Assembly (NCBI RefSeq): GCF_000758685.1
Contig: NZ_CP009286.1
Coordinates: forward strand, 2,758,501 to 2,822,500
DNA from: Paenibacillus stellifer
GTDB taxonomy: Bacteria > Bacillota > Bacilli > Paenibacillales > Paenibacillaceae
Reading direction: 5' to 3'
Length of the DNA stretch: 64,000 bases
Under the pieces are notes generated by a model that was given only the letters and a program-made list of their open reading frames with translations, did not search any database and had not been told where the DNA came from. Below are positions 51,578 through 59,973 of this stretch, one piece after another (position 1 is the first letter of the stretch; every line of letters starts with the position of its first letter). The position numbers and the translations under genes were made by a program.

Positions 51578-52387
51578 ATGACCCCAACCAACGGAAACAG
51601 ACAGCGATTTGCCGGGAAGACAGCGATAATTACCGGTGCGGGCTCGGGAATAGGCAGAGCAACCGCCATTCAGATGGCACGCGAAGGAGCGAACGTCGCC
51701 TTATTCGACCTGATTAATGACCGGACCTCGCAGGTGGAGAGCAAGCTGAATAAGATGAGGGAGGGCTGCGCGCTGGCGGTAGATGTGGATACCTCCGATC
51801 CGGCGCGGATGGAAGCTGCGGTGCAAAAGGCGGTCAGGCATTTTGGCGGCCTCGATATCGTCTTCGCTAATGCCGGTATCAACGGCTCGATCGGACCGAT
51901 TGAGGAGTTGAATGTCGAGGACTGGCAGCGCACCCTGAATATCAATCTGAACGGGACGTTTCTCTCCCTGAAATATACGATCCCTCATTTGAAAAAGAAG
52001 GGAAAGGGCAGCATCATTATCACCAGCTCCATTAACGGCAACCGGAGATTTACCAGCTTTGGCTGGTCGGCTTACAGCACAACCAAAGCCGGTCAGGTGG
52101 CGCTGGCGAAGATGGCGGCGCTGGAGCTTGCCAAATTCAAAATCCGCGTGAATGTCATCTCGCCGGGGGCGATATCCACGAACATTGACCAGAGCACCGA
52201 AGCCAGCGACGATTTGGGCTCCATTGTGATTCCGATCCAGTTCCCGGAAGGGCAGCAGCCCTTGGCCGATGGTCCCGGCAAGCCGGAAGATGTCGGCAAT
52301 CTCGTCTGCTTCCTGGCATCCGATGAGTCGGCACATATCACCGGAGCGCAGATCGTAATCGATGGTGCAGAGTCTCTGCTAACCTAA
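51578..52387 (+). CDS. short-chain dehydrogenase/reductase
   Basis: A 269-residue NAD(P)-dependent oxidoreductase. The cofactor motif is TGAGSGIGRATA (about residues 19 to 30), followed by NAGINGSIGPIE, the catalytic Ser in ITSSINGNR and YSTTKAGQVAL. It ends GAQIVIDGAESLLT. The substrate cannot be told. GAAGGTGAG lies upstream of the ATG, and the gene ends at its own terminator, so it is monocistronic. Confidence 0.92.
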   Translation: MTPTNGNRQRFAGKTAIITGAGSGIGRATAIQMAREGANVALFDLINDRTSQVESKLNKMREGCALAVDVDTSDPARMEAAVQKAVRHFGGLDIVFANAGINGSIGPIEELNVEDWQRTLNINLNGTFLSLKYTIPHLKKKGKGSIIITSSINGNRRFTSFGWSAYSTTKAGQVALAKMAALELAKFKIRVNVISPGAISTNIDQSTEASDDLGSIVIPIQFPEGQQPLADGPGKPEDVGNLVCFLASDESAHITGAQIVIDGAESLLT

Positions 52388-52437
52388 TGTGACTACCAAA
52401 GTCTGCTTGATCATCGCTCAGAATCGAACCAACGAAC

Positions 52438-52475
52438 AACCGCAGATCTCGCGTATGCGTGGCTGCGGTTTTTTG
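52438..52475 (+). terminator. intrinsic terminator after the SDR gene
   Basis: AACCGCAG (52438 to 52445) pairs with CTGCGGTT (52463 to 52470), followed by a T run. Confidence 0.8.
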
Positions 52476-52520
52476 GAGTGCTGTCAGAGGGGGGGATCCA
52501 TAATTAATAAAAGATGGGGT

Positions 52521-52548
52521 TTGTCAATCGACCTTGTTACTGTACAAT
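52521..52548 (+). promoter_or_regulatory. promoter of the CPBP protease gene
   Basis: TTGTCA at 52521 to 52526 and TACAAT at 52543 to 52548 with a 16-base spacer, 60 bases before the GTG at 52608. Each hexamer differs from the consensus by one base. Confidence 0.65.
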
Positions 52549-52607
52549 ATGGAAAAATATGATAGTCTCAGACCTACAACTGTTCATTTTCTAGAGTAGG
52601 TGACAAG

Positions 52608-53312
52608 GTGATTACACGGCAAAATATCTATGCATTGAATTTGACCTCCAGCTCCAAAGTAAGACCTTCCGTTAAAGAAGGAATCACCGCGATAGCGTAT
52701 TTCATATATCTTTGCATTCTTTCCTATGGATTTGGATTGGTGAAAACATCCTGGGATCGTCAATTGGCGGCATGGATGTCCGCCGAGGAATGGAGATTAC
52801 TGGCCGTTACCCTTCCTTTCGTTGTGCTTGAGCTGCTGCCGCTTGTATTAATTTTAAGAAAAAGAAGGGAGCTGCCGGGTTCGATCGGTCTTCGAGCTTC
52901 GAAATGGAAGCTTTCGCTGATCATCGGCCTTGCCGGTGCCATTCCTTTTGCAGCAGTCACGATCTATCAAATGCGCGGATTGTATCTGGAGAGTAGTCCT
53001 CTGCCCGGGCTTCTGTATTTCACGTTTCTGATCGCACTGCCGGAGGAACTGCTGTTCCGGGGATATATCCAGACGAGGCTGACCGGTCTAATCCCTAACA
53101 AAATCGCTGCCGTGATGGTTACGGGCATACTCTTTGCTCTGTATCATATTCCTTTTCGGCTAGCTTCCTCCCATGGCTTCCACTTGCAATCGGAATACCC
53201 GTATTTGATTCGAATAGTCATCATGCATCTGTATTTCACGTACCTGTACACGAGGACGAATAATCTGGCGGGAGCTGTATTATGCCATAGCCTGATTGAT
53301 TTGATCGGTTGA
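52608..53312 (+). CDS. CPBP-family intramembrane metalloprotease
   Basis: A 234-residue membrane protein with about six hydrophobic segments. The Abi/CPBP motifs are present: EELLFRGYIQ (about 146 to 155), HIPFR (about 179) and HSLIDLIG at the end. These place the metal-binding Glu and His residues inside the membrane. GTG start after GTAGGTGACAAG. The family includes CAAX-type proteases and bacteriocin-immunity proteins; the role here is unknown. Confidence 0.88.
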   Translation: MITRQNIYALNLTSSSKVRPSVKEGITAIAYFIYLCILSYGFGLVKTSWDRQLAAWMSAEEWRLLAVTLPFVVLELLPLVLILRKRRELPGSIGLRASKWKLSLIIGLAGAIPFAAVTIYQMRGLYLESSPLPGLLYFTFLIALPEELLFRGYIQTRLTGLIPNKIAAVMVTGILFALYHIPFRLASSHGFHLQSEYPYLIRIVIMHLYFTYLYTRTNNLAGAVLCHSLIDLIG

Positions 53313-53444
53313 GTGAAGGATGCGGCAAGGTCTTGGTGTGTGTTAATATGAATCTGGCAAGGACGAACGCCTGGTGGTTACTGCATAGGCGAGTATTTGC
53401 CGGGAAGTGCAAGGATTTGATAGCTATACAAGGAGGCGGTGGCA

Positions 53445-53822
53445 ATGTCGATCATGTCCTGGCTGGCCGATCAGAGAATCGAAGAGGCCATGCGCAAAGG
53501 CGAGTTCAAGGATTTGCCGGGTCACGGCAAGCCGCTGGAGCTGGAGGATTTGTCGGGGGTGCCTGATGATCTGAGAATGTCCTTTAAAATAATGAAGAAT
53601 GCGGGTTTGCTGCCGGAAGAACTCCAGCTCAGGGCGGAATGCGCTTCTCTGGAGAATCTGCTGGCTGCCTTCCACAGCAAGGAGGAGCAGGGCAAGCTCG
53701 GCCGGAAGCTGACCGAGAAGAAGCTTCGTCTGGAGGAGCTGCTCCGTCAGCGGGGTGTTGACAGCAGTCCGGCTTTCGCCCAGTATGGGGAAATCATTCG
53801 CGGGAAACTCGACCGGGGATGA
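53445..53822 (+). CDS. DUF1992 (DnaJ-homologue C28-type) protein
   Basis: A 125-residue helical protein starting MSIMSWLADQRIEEAMRKGEF. The conserved FKDLPGHGKPLELEDLSGVP and MKNAGLLPEELQLR motifs define DUF1992. AGGAGG lies eight bases before the ATG at 53445. The family is widespread but of unknown function. It ends before a short tandem repeat and a terminator. Confidence 0.88.
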   Translation: MSIMSWLADQRIEEAMRKGEFKDLPGHGKPLELEDLSGVPDDLRMSFKIMKNAGLLPEELQLRAECASLENLLAAFHSKEEQGKLGRKLTEKKLRLEELLRQRGVDSSPAFAQYGEIIRGKLDRG

Positions 53823-53867
53823 ATGGGATTTATTGAGGAAGACACCGCTGGGATCAGAATAAAATAG

Positions 53868-53915
53868 AATAGAATACCGAAGAATAGAAATACCGAAGGA
53901 ATAGAAATACCGAAG
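53868..53915. repeat. 17-bp tandem repeat, about 2.8 copies
   Basis: The unit GAATAGAAATACCGAAG is repeated with small changes just downstream of the DUF1992 gene and just before its terminator. It is short and may vary in copy number. Confidence 0.7.
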
Positions 53916-53932
53916 TACTATTAAAGTTGGAA

Positions 53933-53962
53933 GCATACGGGCATGAGCCTGTATGCTTTTTT
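53933..53962 (+). terminator. intrinsic terminator
   Basis: GCATACGGGC (53933 to 53942) pairs with GCCTGTATGC (53947 to 53956) around ATGA, with one G-T pair, followed by six T. Confidence 0.88.
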
Positions 53963-53989
53963 GTGGTCGAGGTCTGATGGGACGTCGGG

Positions 53990-54997
53990 TTAAGCGTCTC
54001 CAAGAGAGGAATGAAGCCTGCCCAGCATGTCCGGCGTGACTACAATATCGCAAGACTTCAGCCTGGACAGCTCGAAGTGAGGGATTAAGTCCGACGCTGC
54101 TATCTCCACCGGTTCGGGAATCAGGCCTGCGGCCCAGGCGAGCCAGCCGGCAACCCCGGCGGGTGTGACGCCAGCCGTCCGCAGCTCGGACAGCGTTATG
54201 CCTCCATGCCGCTTGGCCAGACGACGTCCGTCCGGGCCCATGAGCAGAGGCACATGGGCGAACCTTGGCGCCTGCCATCCAAGCGCTTCGTACAGCAGCA
54301 GCTGTCTTGGAGTGGAATCCAATAGATCGGCGCCGCGAAGCACGTCGGTAATGCCCATCAGCGCATCGTCCACGACAACAGCCAATTGATAAGAGAAGAT
54401 GCCGTCTGCTCTTCTGATGATGAAATCGCCGCCAGAGGTAGCGTTAATGAATCGCCGTCCGGCAACGCCGTCTAAGAGGTCGAGTTCTCTGTCCTGTACT
54501 CGAAAACGCAGTGAGGGAGTCTTGGTCTGTGCCCGCCGGGCGGCCTCCTCCGGTGTCAAATTCCGGCAGGTGCCGGGATATACCGGACCTTCCGAAGATA
54601 ATCCGTGCGGCGCGGCGGCAGCGGCCAGAATGTCATGCCGGCTACAATAACAGGGATACAGCCGTCCGTCATCAAGCAACCGGTTTAAAGCTTCCTCATA
54701 TAAATCCAGCCGCTCGCTCTGGGTATAGGGGGCGAAGCGGCCTCCGATATCAGGGCCTTCATCCCAGTCCAGGCCGAGCCAGCGAAGATCGTCCAGAATG
54801 CTGATAACAAAGGCGGGACGGCAGCGCGAGACATCGATATCTTCCATCCGAAGCACGAACTCGCCGTGCTGATGGCGGATCTGGAGCCAGGCCATGAGTG
54901 CGGCCAGAGCATTGCCGATATGAATATGACCCGACGGCGACGGGGCGAAGCGGCCCCGGACAGGCGCCGGGGAATATGATGCATTTATGGATGGCAA
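53990..54997 (-). CDS. gluQRS: glutamyl-Q tRNA(Asp) synthetase
   Basis: A 335-residue paralogue of the glutamyl-tRNA synthetase catalytic core that attaches glutamate to queuosine in tRNA(Asp). The class I motifs are FAPSPSGHIHIGNALAAL (HIGH-type, about 17 to 34) and LAKRHGGITLSEL (KMSKS equivalent). The anticodon-binding domain of GluRS is absent, giving the short length. The PCYCSRHDI zinc region is present. GGAGGAGATTCACTTGCC precedes the ATG. It is convergent with the DUF1992 gene. Confidence 0.93.
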   Translation of the reverse strand: MPSINASYSPAPVRGRFAPSPSGHIHIGNALAALMAWLQIRHQHGEFVLRMEDIDVSRCRPAFVISILDDLRWLGLDWDEGPDIGGRFAPYTQSERLDLYEEALNRLLDDGRLYPCYCSRHDILAAAAAPHGLSSEGPVYPGTCRNLTPEEAARRAQTKTPSLRFRVQDRELDLLDGVAGRRFINATSGGDFIIRRADGIFSYQLAVVVDDALMGITDVLRGADLLDSTPRQLLLYEALGWQAPRFAHVPLLMGPDGRRLAKRHGGITLSELRTAGVTPAGVAGWLAWAAGLIPEPVEIAASDLIPHFELSRLKSCDIVVTPDMLGRLHSSLGDA

Positions 54998-55227
54998 GTG
55001 AATCTCCTCCCGGATTTCAGGGACTGCCCTTGAATAATGTATAAGATTCCTTCATGATTATGGAGCAGGAACATGATTATGGAGCAGGAACGCCCCAATT
55101 GGGGGCGGTTTCAGCTGAGGGATTCCGTGCAGCTCCTCCTCAGTGCCAATTATTAATTGTAGTTCAAGTGACTGTGAATATCCAGCCAGATGACGCTATT
55201 ATCTATATGCTTAACGGAGAGAACGCA

Positions 55228-57756
55228 ATGAACACACTGCCGATTATGCGGGCTATGCCCGAACTGAAGAATGCCCTCGCAGAGTCGCCTTCAGCGGTTC
55301 TGATCGCGGAGCCGGGGGCCGGGAAGACAACGATGACACCGCTTGAATTGCTAAACGAACCCTGGATGAAGGGCAAAACCATGCTCATGCTGGAGCCCCG
55401 GCGGCTGGCGGCAAGAGCTGCCGCTGTCTATATGGCCTCGCTGCTTGGCGAAAGGGCCGGACAAACCGTTGGCTACCGGATGCGCATGGATAGCCGGACA
55501 GGACCCGATACACGCATTATCGTGGTTACTGAAGGCGTGTTGACCCGGATGCTGCAGGATGATCCCTCGCTTGAGGGTACAGGATTGATTATCTTTGACG
55601 AATTTCATGAACGAAATCTGAGTGCCGATCTCGGCCTCGCGCTAGCCCTGGAATCCCAGAACGTGCTGAGAGAGGATTTGAAGCTGCTCATCATGTCGGC
55701 CACGCTGGACGGAGAGAGAGTGGCGGAACTGCTGGGCGGCGCTCCCGTTGTCCGCTGCGCTGGCCGGACTTTCCCGGTTGAGACGGAGTATGCGCCGCCG
55801 CCGAAATCCGTGCCGCTGGAGAAAGCGGCTGCCGATTCGGTAAGACGCGCGCTGGCCGCACAGCCGGGCGACATTCTTGTCTTTCTTCCCGGAGAGAGGG
55901 AGATCCGCCGGACGGAAGCCGAGCTTAAGAGCGCTCCCCTTCCTCCTGGAACCTTTATTGCGCCCCTATTCGGCCAGCTGCCTCAGGCAGAGCAGGACAG
56001 GGCCGTAGCTGCAAGCGAACCTGGAATGCGCAAAGTTGTCTTGTCCACTTCAATAGCGGAGACAAGTCTGACGATTGAAGGGGTGAGAACGGTCATTGAT
56101 GCCGGCCTTCGCCGGACTCAGGTGTTCTCCCCGCGCACCGGCATGACGCGATTGACAACGCTGCCGATTTCAAAAGCATCGGCCGAGCAGAGAAAAGGCC
56201 GGGCCGGCCGTACGGCGCCGGGCGTGTGCATCCGGCTGTGGAGCATGGAGGAGCACGGACGGCTCCCGGAGTCGGACACGCCGGAAATGCTGGAGGCCGA
56301 TCTTTCCGGCCTCGCTCTGGAGCTGGCGCTCTGGGGCGTCCGCGACCCCGCGTCGCTCGCGTGGCTCGACGCGCCGCCCGCCGCGCCTTATGCGCAGGCG
56401 GCGGGCCTGCTGCGCGCGCTCGGCGCCCTGGACGCCGCGGGCGCTGTCACGCCCCACGGCCGGCGGCTGGCCGGCCTGGGCACACACCCGCGCGCCGCGC
56501 ATATGCTGCTGCGCGCGGCAGAGCTTGGCGCAGCGCCGCTCGCCTGCCGGCTGGCGGCGCTGCTGCAGGAGCGTGACCCGCTGCGCGGTCACGGCTCGGG
56601 CAGCTGCGACCTCACGCTTCGCGTGGAGGCGCTGCTGCGGTATGAAGCCGCCGGCGGGCATGGCGATGCCGGCGGCGATCCGGCCGCGCTCCGGGCGGTG
56701 GAGCGCGGGGCCCGGGCGCTGCTGGCCCAGCTGCGCAGCGCAGTGCCGGATGCAGGCCGGCTGGAGGAATCGGCGGCCGGGGCTGCCGCCGATCCGTATC
56801 TGTGCGGCCTGCTGCTCTCCTTCGCCTATCCCGACCGGATCGGGCAGCGGCGGGGAGGCGGGGCCTTCGTGCTCTCCGGAGGCCGGGGAGCGGCGATGGG
56901 GGACAGCCAGCAGCTGGCCCGGGAGTCATACATCGTCGTTCCTGCCGTTGACGACTCGGGTACACAGAGCCGGATTCTGCTGGCTGCTCCGGTGAAGGAG
57001 CGGGATCTGCTGGACCATCACGAAGCGAATGAGAAGGCTGAGGTATATTGGGACGAGGACAGCAGCAGCGTCAAGGCAGGGCGGCGGTTGATGCTGGGTG
57101 AGATTGCCCTTAAGGAGACGGGGCACGAACGGCCAGGCCCCGGCGAAGCGGCGGTTGTCTTGCTGGAAGTTATCCGCAGGCAAGGACTGGAACTTCTGTC
57201 CTGGGATAAAGGCACTGCACAGCTGCGGGAACGGATGGCTTTCATGCATCATGCTTATCAGAATTGGCCGGATGTCTCCGATCAAGGACTGAAGGACAAG
57301 CTGGAGGAATGGCTGCTCCCCTATTTGGCGGATTGCCGCAATCTCCGCGATCTTCAGCGTCTCCCGCTGCGTGATGCGCTGGAAGGGATGCTGGACTGGG
57401 AGAGCAGACGGCGGCTGGACAGAGAGGCGCCGACTCATATTGCGGTTCCAAGCGGTTCACGGGTTGCGGTGGATTATACGAACCCGGCAGCCCCTGTGCT
57501 GGCTGTGAAGCTGCAGGAGATGTTCGGCCAGCAGGATACGCCGCGAATTGGAGGCGGACGGATACCAGTTGTCCTCCATCTATTGTCACCGGCGCGGCGT
57601 CCAGTGCAGGTTACATCCGATCTGGCGAGCTTCTGGTCCGGCACATATTTTGAAGTGAAGAAAGATCTGAAAGGGCGCTATCCGAAGCATTACTGGCCTG
57701 ATGATCCGATGCAGGCGGTACCTACGAACCGAGTGCGTCCGGTAAGAAAGGATTGA
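55228..57756 (+). CDS. hrpB: ATP-dependent helicase HrpB
   Basis: An 842-residue DEAH-type RNA helicase family protein. Motifs in order: IAEPGAGKTTMTPLELL (Walker A, about 28), DEFHERNLSADLG (DExH, about 122), MSATLDGERV, and the C-terminal helicase part with STSIAETSLTIEGVRTVID and QRKGRAGRTAPG. The HrpB-specific C-terminal region ends WPDDPMQAVPTNRVRP. GGAGAG precedes the ATG at 55228; the frame is open from 55054 but without support. The stretch 56300 to 56850 is very GC-rich. Biological role unclear in Gram-positives. Confidence 0.92.
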   Translation: MNTLPIMRAMPELKNALAESPSAVLIAEPGAGKTTMTPLELLNEPWMKGKTMLMLEPRRLAARAAAVYMASLLGERAGQTVGYRMRMDSRTGPDTRIIVVTEGVLTRMLQDDPSLEGTGLIIFDEFHERNLSADLGLALALESQNVLREDLKLLIMSATLDGERVAELLGGAPVVRCAGRTFPVETEYAPPPKSVPLEKAAADSVRRALAAQPGDILVFLPGEREIRRTEAELKSAPLPPGTFIAPLFGQLPQAEQDRAVAASEPGMRKVVLSTSIAETSLTIEGVRTVIDAGLRRTQVFSPRTGMTRLTTLPISKASAEQRKGRAGRTAPGVCIRLWSMEEHGRLPESDTPEMLEADLSGLALELALWGVRDPASLAWLDAPPAAPYAQAAGLLRALGALDAAGAVTPHGRRLAGLGTHPRAAHMLLRAAELGAAPLACRLAALLQERDPLRGHGSGSCDLTLRVEALLRYEAAGGHGDAGGDPAALRAVERGARALLAQLRSAVPDAGRLEESAAGAAADPYLCGLLLSFAYPDRIGQRRGGGAFVLSGGRGAAMGDSQQLARESYIVVPAVDDSGTQSRILLAAPVKERDLLDHHEANEKAEVYWDEDSSSVKAGRRLMLGEIALKETGHERPGPGEAAVVLLEVIRRQGLELLSWDKGTAQLRERMAFMHHAYQNWPDVSDQGLKDKLEEWLLPYLADCRNLRDLQRLPLRDALEGMLDWESRRRLDREAPTHIAVPSGSRVAVDYTNPAAPVLAVKLQEMFGQQDTPRIGGGRIPVVLHLLSPARRPVQVTSDLASFWSGTYFEVKKDLKGRYPKHYWPDDPMQAVPTNRVRPVRKD

Positions 57757-57900
57757 ACGAGCTGTTGATTCAAACTCTCTTGAAGCGGCGAATCACGCCT
57801 ATTTGCTTGCAGCGGGACCTTGCTTCCTGATGTTGCCGTGATTGGAATACCTGATGTAGGGTAATAACTAACGTAGCACAATCACGAAGGAGGGCTTCAA

Positions 57901-58521
57901 GTGACAAAGAAAATTATTGGCATTTTCGAAACGGAACGCGAGGCGACCAAAGCGATTCAGGAGCTGCAGGCAAGAGGCATCCCCAATGAAGAGATTTCAG
58001 TCGTGACGAAAGATCGCGATGAATTGAAAAACATAACGGAAGAGACGGCAACGATGGCTCCCGAAGGAGTGGCCACGGGTGCTGCGACAGGCGGTGTGGT
58101 CGGCGGTCTCGCCGGACTGCTGGCGGGAATCGGCGCGCTTGCGATCCCTGGTATTGGACCATTTATCGCCGCAGGACCGATTGCGGCGGTGTTGACCGGT
58201 GCGGCAATCGGCGCGGGTGCAGGCGGCTTGGTCGGCGGTCTGGTGGGCCTCGGGATTCCGGAGGATGAAGCGAAGGAATATGAGAAACACGTCAATGAAG
58301 GTAGAATCATGGTGCTCGTTGACGATGATGGCCATAGTTCCGACATTCACCATATCTTCCGGGGCAATCGTTCGCTGAACGCGCACCGGTATTCTTCCCC
58401 GGTTCCGGACCCTGCGCGAAGCAGCGGACAAGACGCCACGGCGGTCGGCAGCAGCGCGGGGCTCCGCGGGCCGGTGAATGAAGGTAACGCTACGGATCTT
58501 AGCGACCGGAACAAACGGTAA
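57901..58521 (+). CDS. YflT-like general stress protein with glycine zippers
   Basis: A 206-residue protein. The N-terminal part (KKIIGIFETEREATKAIQEL, then GIPNEEISVVTKD) is the general stress protein 17M fold. The middle (about 60 to 125) is a run of glycine-zipper segments (GAATGGVVGGLAGLLAGIGA) that may insert in membranes. The tail is polar and disordered. The GTG start follows GAAGGAGGG. Related proteins respond to general stress; no SigB-type promoter is seen. Confidence 0.82.
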   Translation: MTKKIIGIFETEREATKAIQELQARGIPNEEISVVTKDRDELKNITEETATMAPEGVATGAATGGVVGGLAGLLAGIGALAIPGIGPFIAAGPIAAVLTGAAIGAGAGGLVGGLVGLGIPEDEAKEYEKHVNEGRIMVLVDDDGHSSDIHHIFRGNRSLNAHRYSSPVPDPARSSGQDATAVGSSAGLRGPVNEGNATDLSDRNKR

Positions 58522-58591
58522 GACTGGCTCTTATGCCGGACAGAACCGGATTTGCGCATGAACGAAAAAGGTCATTTTGACGCATGATCAT

Positions 58592-58649
58592 AATCCTTAA
58601 GGCAATGAAGGGACCTACTTCCTTTCAACAGCCTTAAGGATTTTTTTGT
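58592..58649 (+). terminator. intrinsic terminator after the stress-protein gene
   Basis: AATCCTTAAGGC (58592 to 58603) pairs with GCCTTAAGGATT (58631 to 58642), with an inner GAAGG/CCTTT pairing, followed by TTTTT. Confidence 0.85.
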
Positions 58650-58743
58650 GAGCAGAATGACTAGATATTGGATAACTCTTTTAAATAGGGCCTCAGGTAC
58701 AATCAAAGATTCACAGGTCCCACGCTGATATAAAAAATACAAC

Positions 58744-58760
58744 ATATGAAAAATTCATAA
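58744..58760. promoter_or_regulatory. dyad ATATGAAAAATTCATAA
   Basis: Second copy of the dyad found at 47815, with similar flanks, 182 bases upstream of the rtp-like gene. The rest of the 58650 to 58941 gap is AT-rich; TTGTGA (58865) and TTATAT (58888) with a 17-base spacer form a plausible promoter for the next gene. Confidence 0.45.
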
Positions 58761-58864
58761 TAGATAACAACCTTTCCATTCTCGCTTCCTTCTCATCTAA
58801 CCCATCCTGTCTATGTGCTTGCCAGCAAAATGAGGTAAAAGAGAGAACTAAAACCAATTTCCTG

Positions 58865-58893
58865 TTGTGAAATCTTAGAAACAATGATTATAT
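58865..58893 (+). promoter_or_regulatory. candidate promoter of the rtp-like gene
   Basis: TTGTGA at 58865 to 58870, a 17-base spacer and TTATAT at 58888 to 58893, ending 48 bases before the gene start. Confidence 0.5.
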
Positions 58894-58941
58894 TAGAAAT
58901 AAGGACCTATGATTGAAAGACTTCGGAGGTGAGAGGCGAGG

Positions 58942-59301
58942 GTGGCATTTATGATTGCCCAGCGGGCTTTTATTAAGCTGTATTTGATCACGATGGTTGA
59001 GGAGAACAAAGGGTATGGTTATCAGATGCTCGAGGATCTGCGGAGAGAATTTAAAAGTCACGGCTATAACCCGCCTCAGAGCGAAATATACCGGGCTTTG
59101 CATGAGCTGGTTCAACAGGGAATCTTGTACCGGACCAAACAATTGAAGGGAAATGATCCCAAGGTAGATTTTCAGGAAATTGTGCTTTACCATTTTACAT
59201 CCGACGGAGCCGAAAAGGCCAAACTGTACAAGAAGCAGGTCAAGACCGACCTTGACCGTTGTCTGGGCATTCTGAACAAGGCGGTTACCGACAATTACTA
59301 G
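58942..59301 (+). CDS. replication terminator protein (Rtp) homologue
   Basis: A 119-residue winged-helix protein of the Rtp/PadR-like type. The sequence follows Bacillus subtilis Rtp closely along its length: QRAFIKLYLITMVEENKGYG, SEIYRALHELVQQGIL, QEIVLYHF and KLYKKQVKTDLDRC leading to ALSDNF-like AVTDNY. In Bacillus, Rtp dimers bound to Ter sites stop the replication fork in one direction and repress their own gene. Whether this protein arrests forks or has become a plain regulator cannot be told. Start is GTG 58942, or ATG 58951. No classical Ter sequence is evident nearby. Confidence 0.85.
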   Translation: MAFMIAQRAFIKLYLITMVEENKGYGYQMLEDLRREFKSHGYNPPQSEIYRALHELVQQGILYRTKQLKGNDPKVDFQEIVLYHFTSDGAEKAKLYKKQVKTDLDRCLGILNKAVTDNY

Positions 59302-59528
59302 AGGCGGGCGATATGCCCCTCTACTAAGAAAAGGCGCAGAGATACGGCCCGCCCATTACAGGATCGAGAGCTGAAACTTACATATCGTTATCGTTCGAAA
59401 CATCGCATTTGGCTGCATTACCGCGGAGTACGTCGTTCCGGATCAGCGAGAGGCGATATTTTCAGTCCGCGTTCACCCTGATATAATGGGTAGTGCCGAA
59501 GAAAGCAGTCAAAATGGAGGGTAAAACC

Positions 59529-59909
59529 ATGGATGAACACATGAAGCGCAGATTGGACAAGCAGAGAAAGCTGTTCAGTCAGCTCGGAATTGGGCTCGAT
59601 GCGCTAACCATTCACGAGAAGGAATTCAGCATGAAGCTTAGAGGCTATGACCCCGAAGAAGTGGACACCTTTCTCGATAGTGTAATTAAGGATTATGAGC
59701 GTTTCTACGCCACGATCGCGGATTTGATGGATAAATGGCAAGAGCAGCAGATCACGCTTCGCGAGCTGAAAGCAGAGAGCAAGCCTGCCCCGGCCCCGGC
59801 CCCCGTTATCCAGGGAGTTGATCCGAAGGAGATCGAGGACTCGATCACGAAATTGGAATCCGGCATCCGCCTGCTGAAGGAAAGCGTCCAGCGCAGCGAA
59901 ATGATATAG
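59529..59909 (+). CDS. DivIVA-domain protein
   Basis: A 126-residue protein with the N-terminal DivIVA signature (LTIHEKEFSMKLRGYDPEEV followed by DTFLDSVIKDYERFYATI, about 28 to 65), a coiled coil, a Pro/Ala linker and a second helix. GGAGGG precedes the ATG at 59529. DivIVA-like proteins sense membrane curvature and recruit cell-pole or division factors. It is short, closer to GpsB or an orphan paralogue than full DivIVA. The hybrid kinase follows 64 bases on. Confidence 0.85.
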   Translation: MDEHMKRRLDKQRKLFSQLGIGLDALTIHEKEFSMKLRGYDPEEVDTFLDSVIKDYERFYATIADLMDKWQEQQITLRELKAESKPAPAPAPVIQGVDPKEIEDSITKLESGIRLLKESVQRSEMI

Positions 59910-59973
59910 CTCTTTCGAATTCATTCGTCATGAGCGGACACGCACGGAGAATGTCAGGACGGAGGTTAGCGTA

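Noticed and set aside
56226..56995. Overlapping frames in the GC-rich part of hrpB
   Set aside because: Arg/Ala-rich shadows caused by high GC; the helicase frame is continuous.
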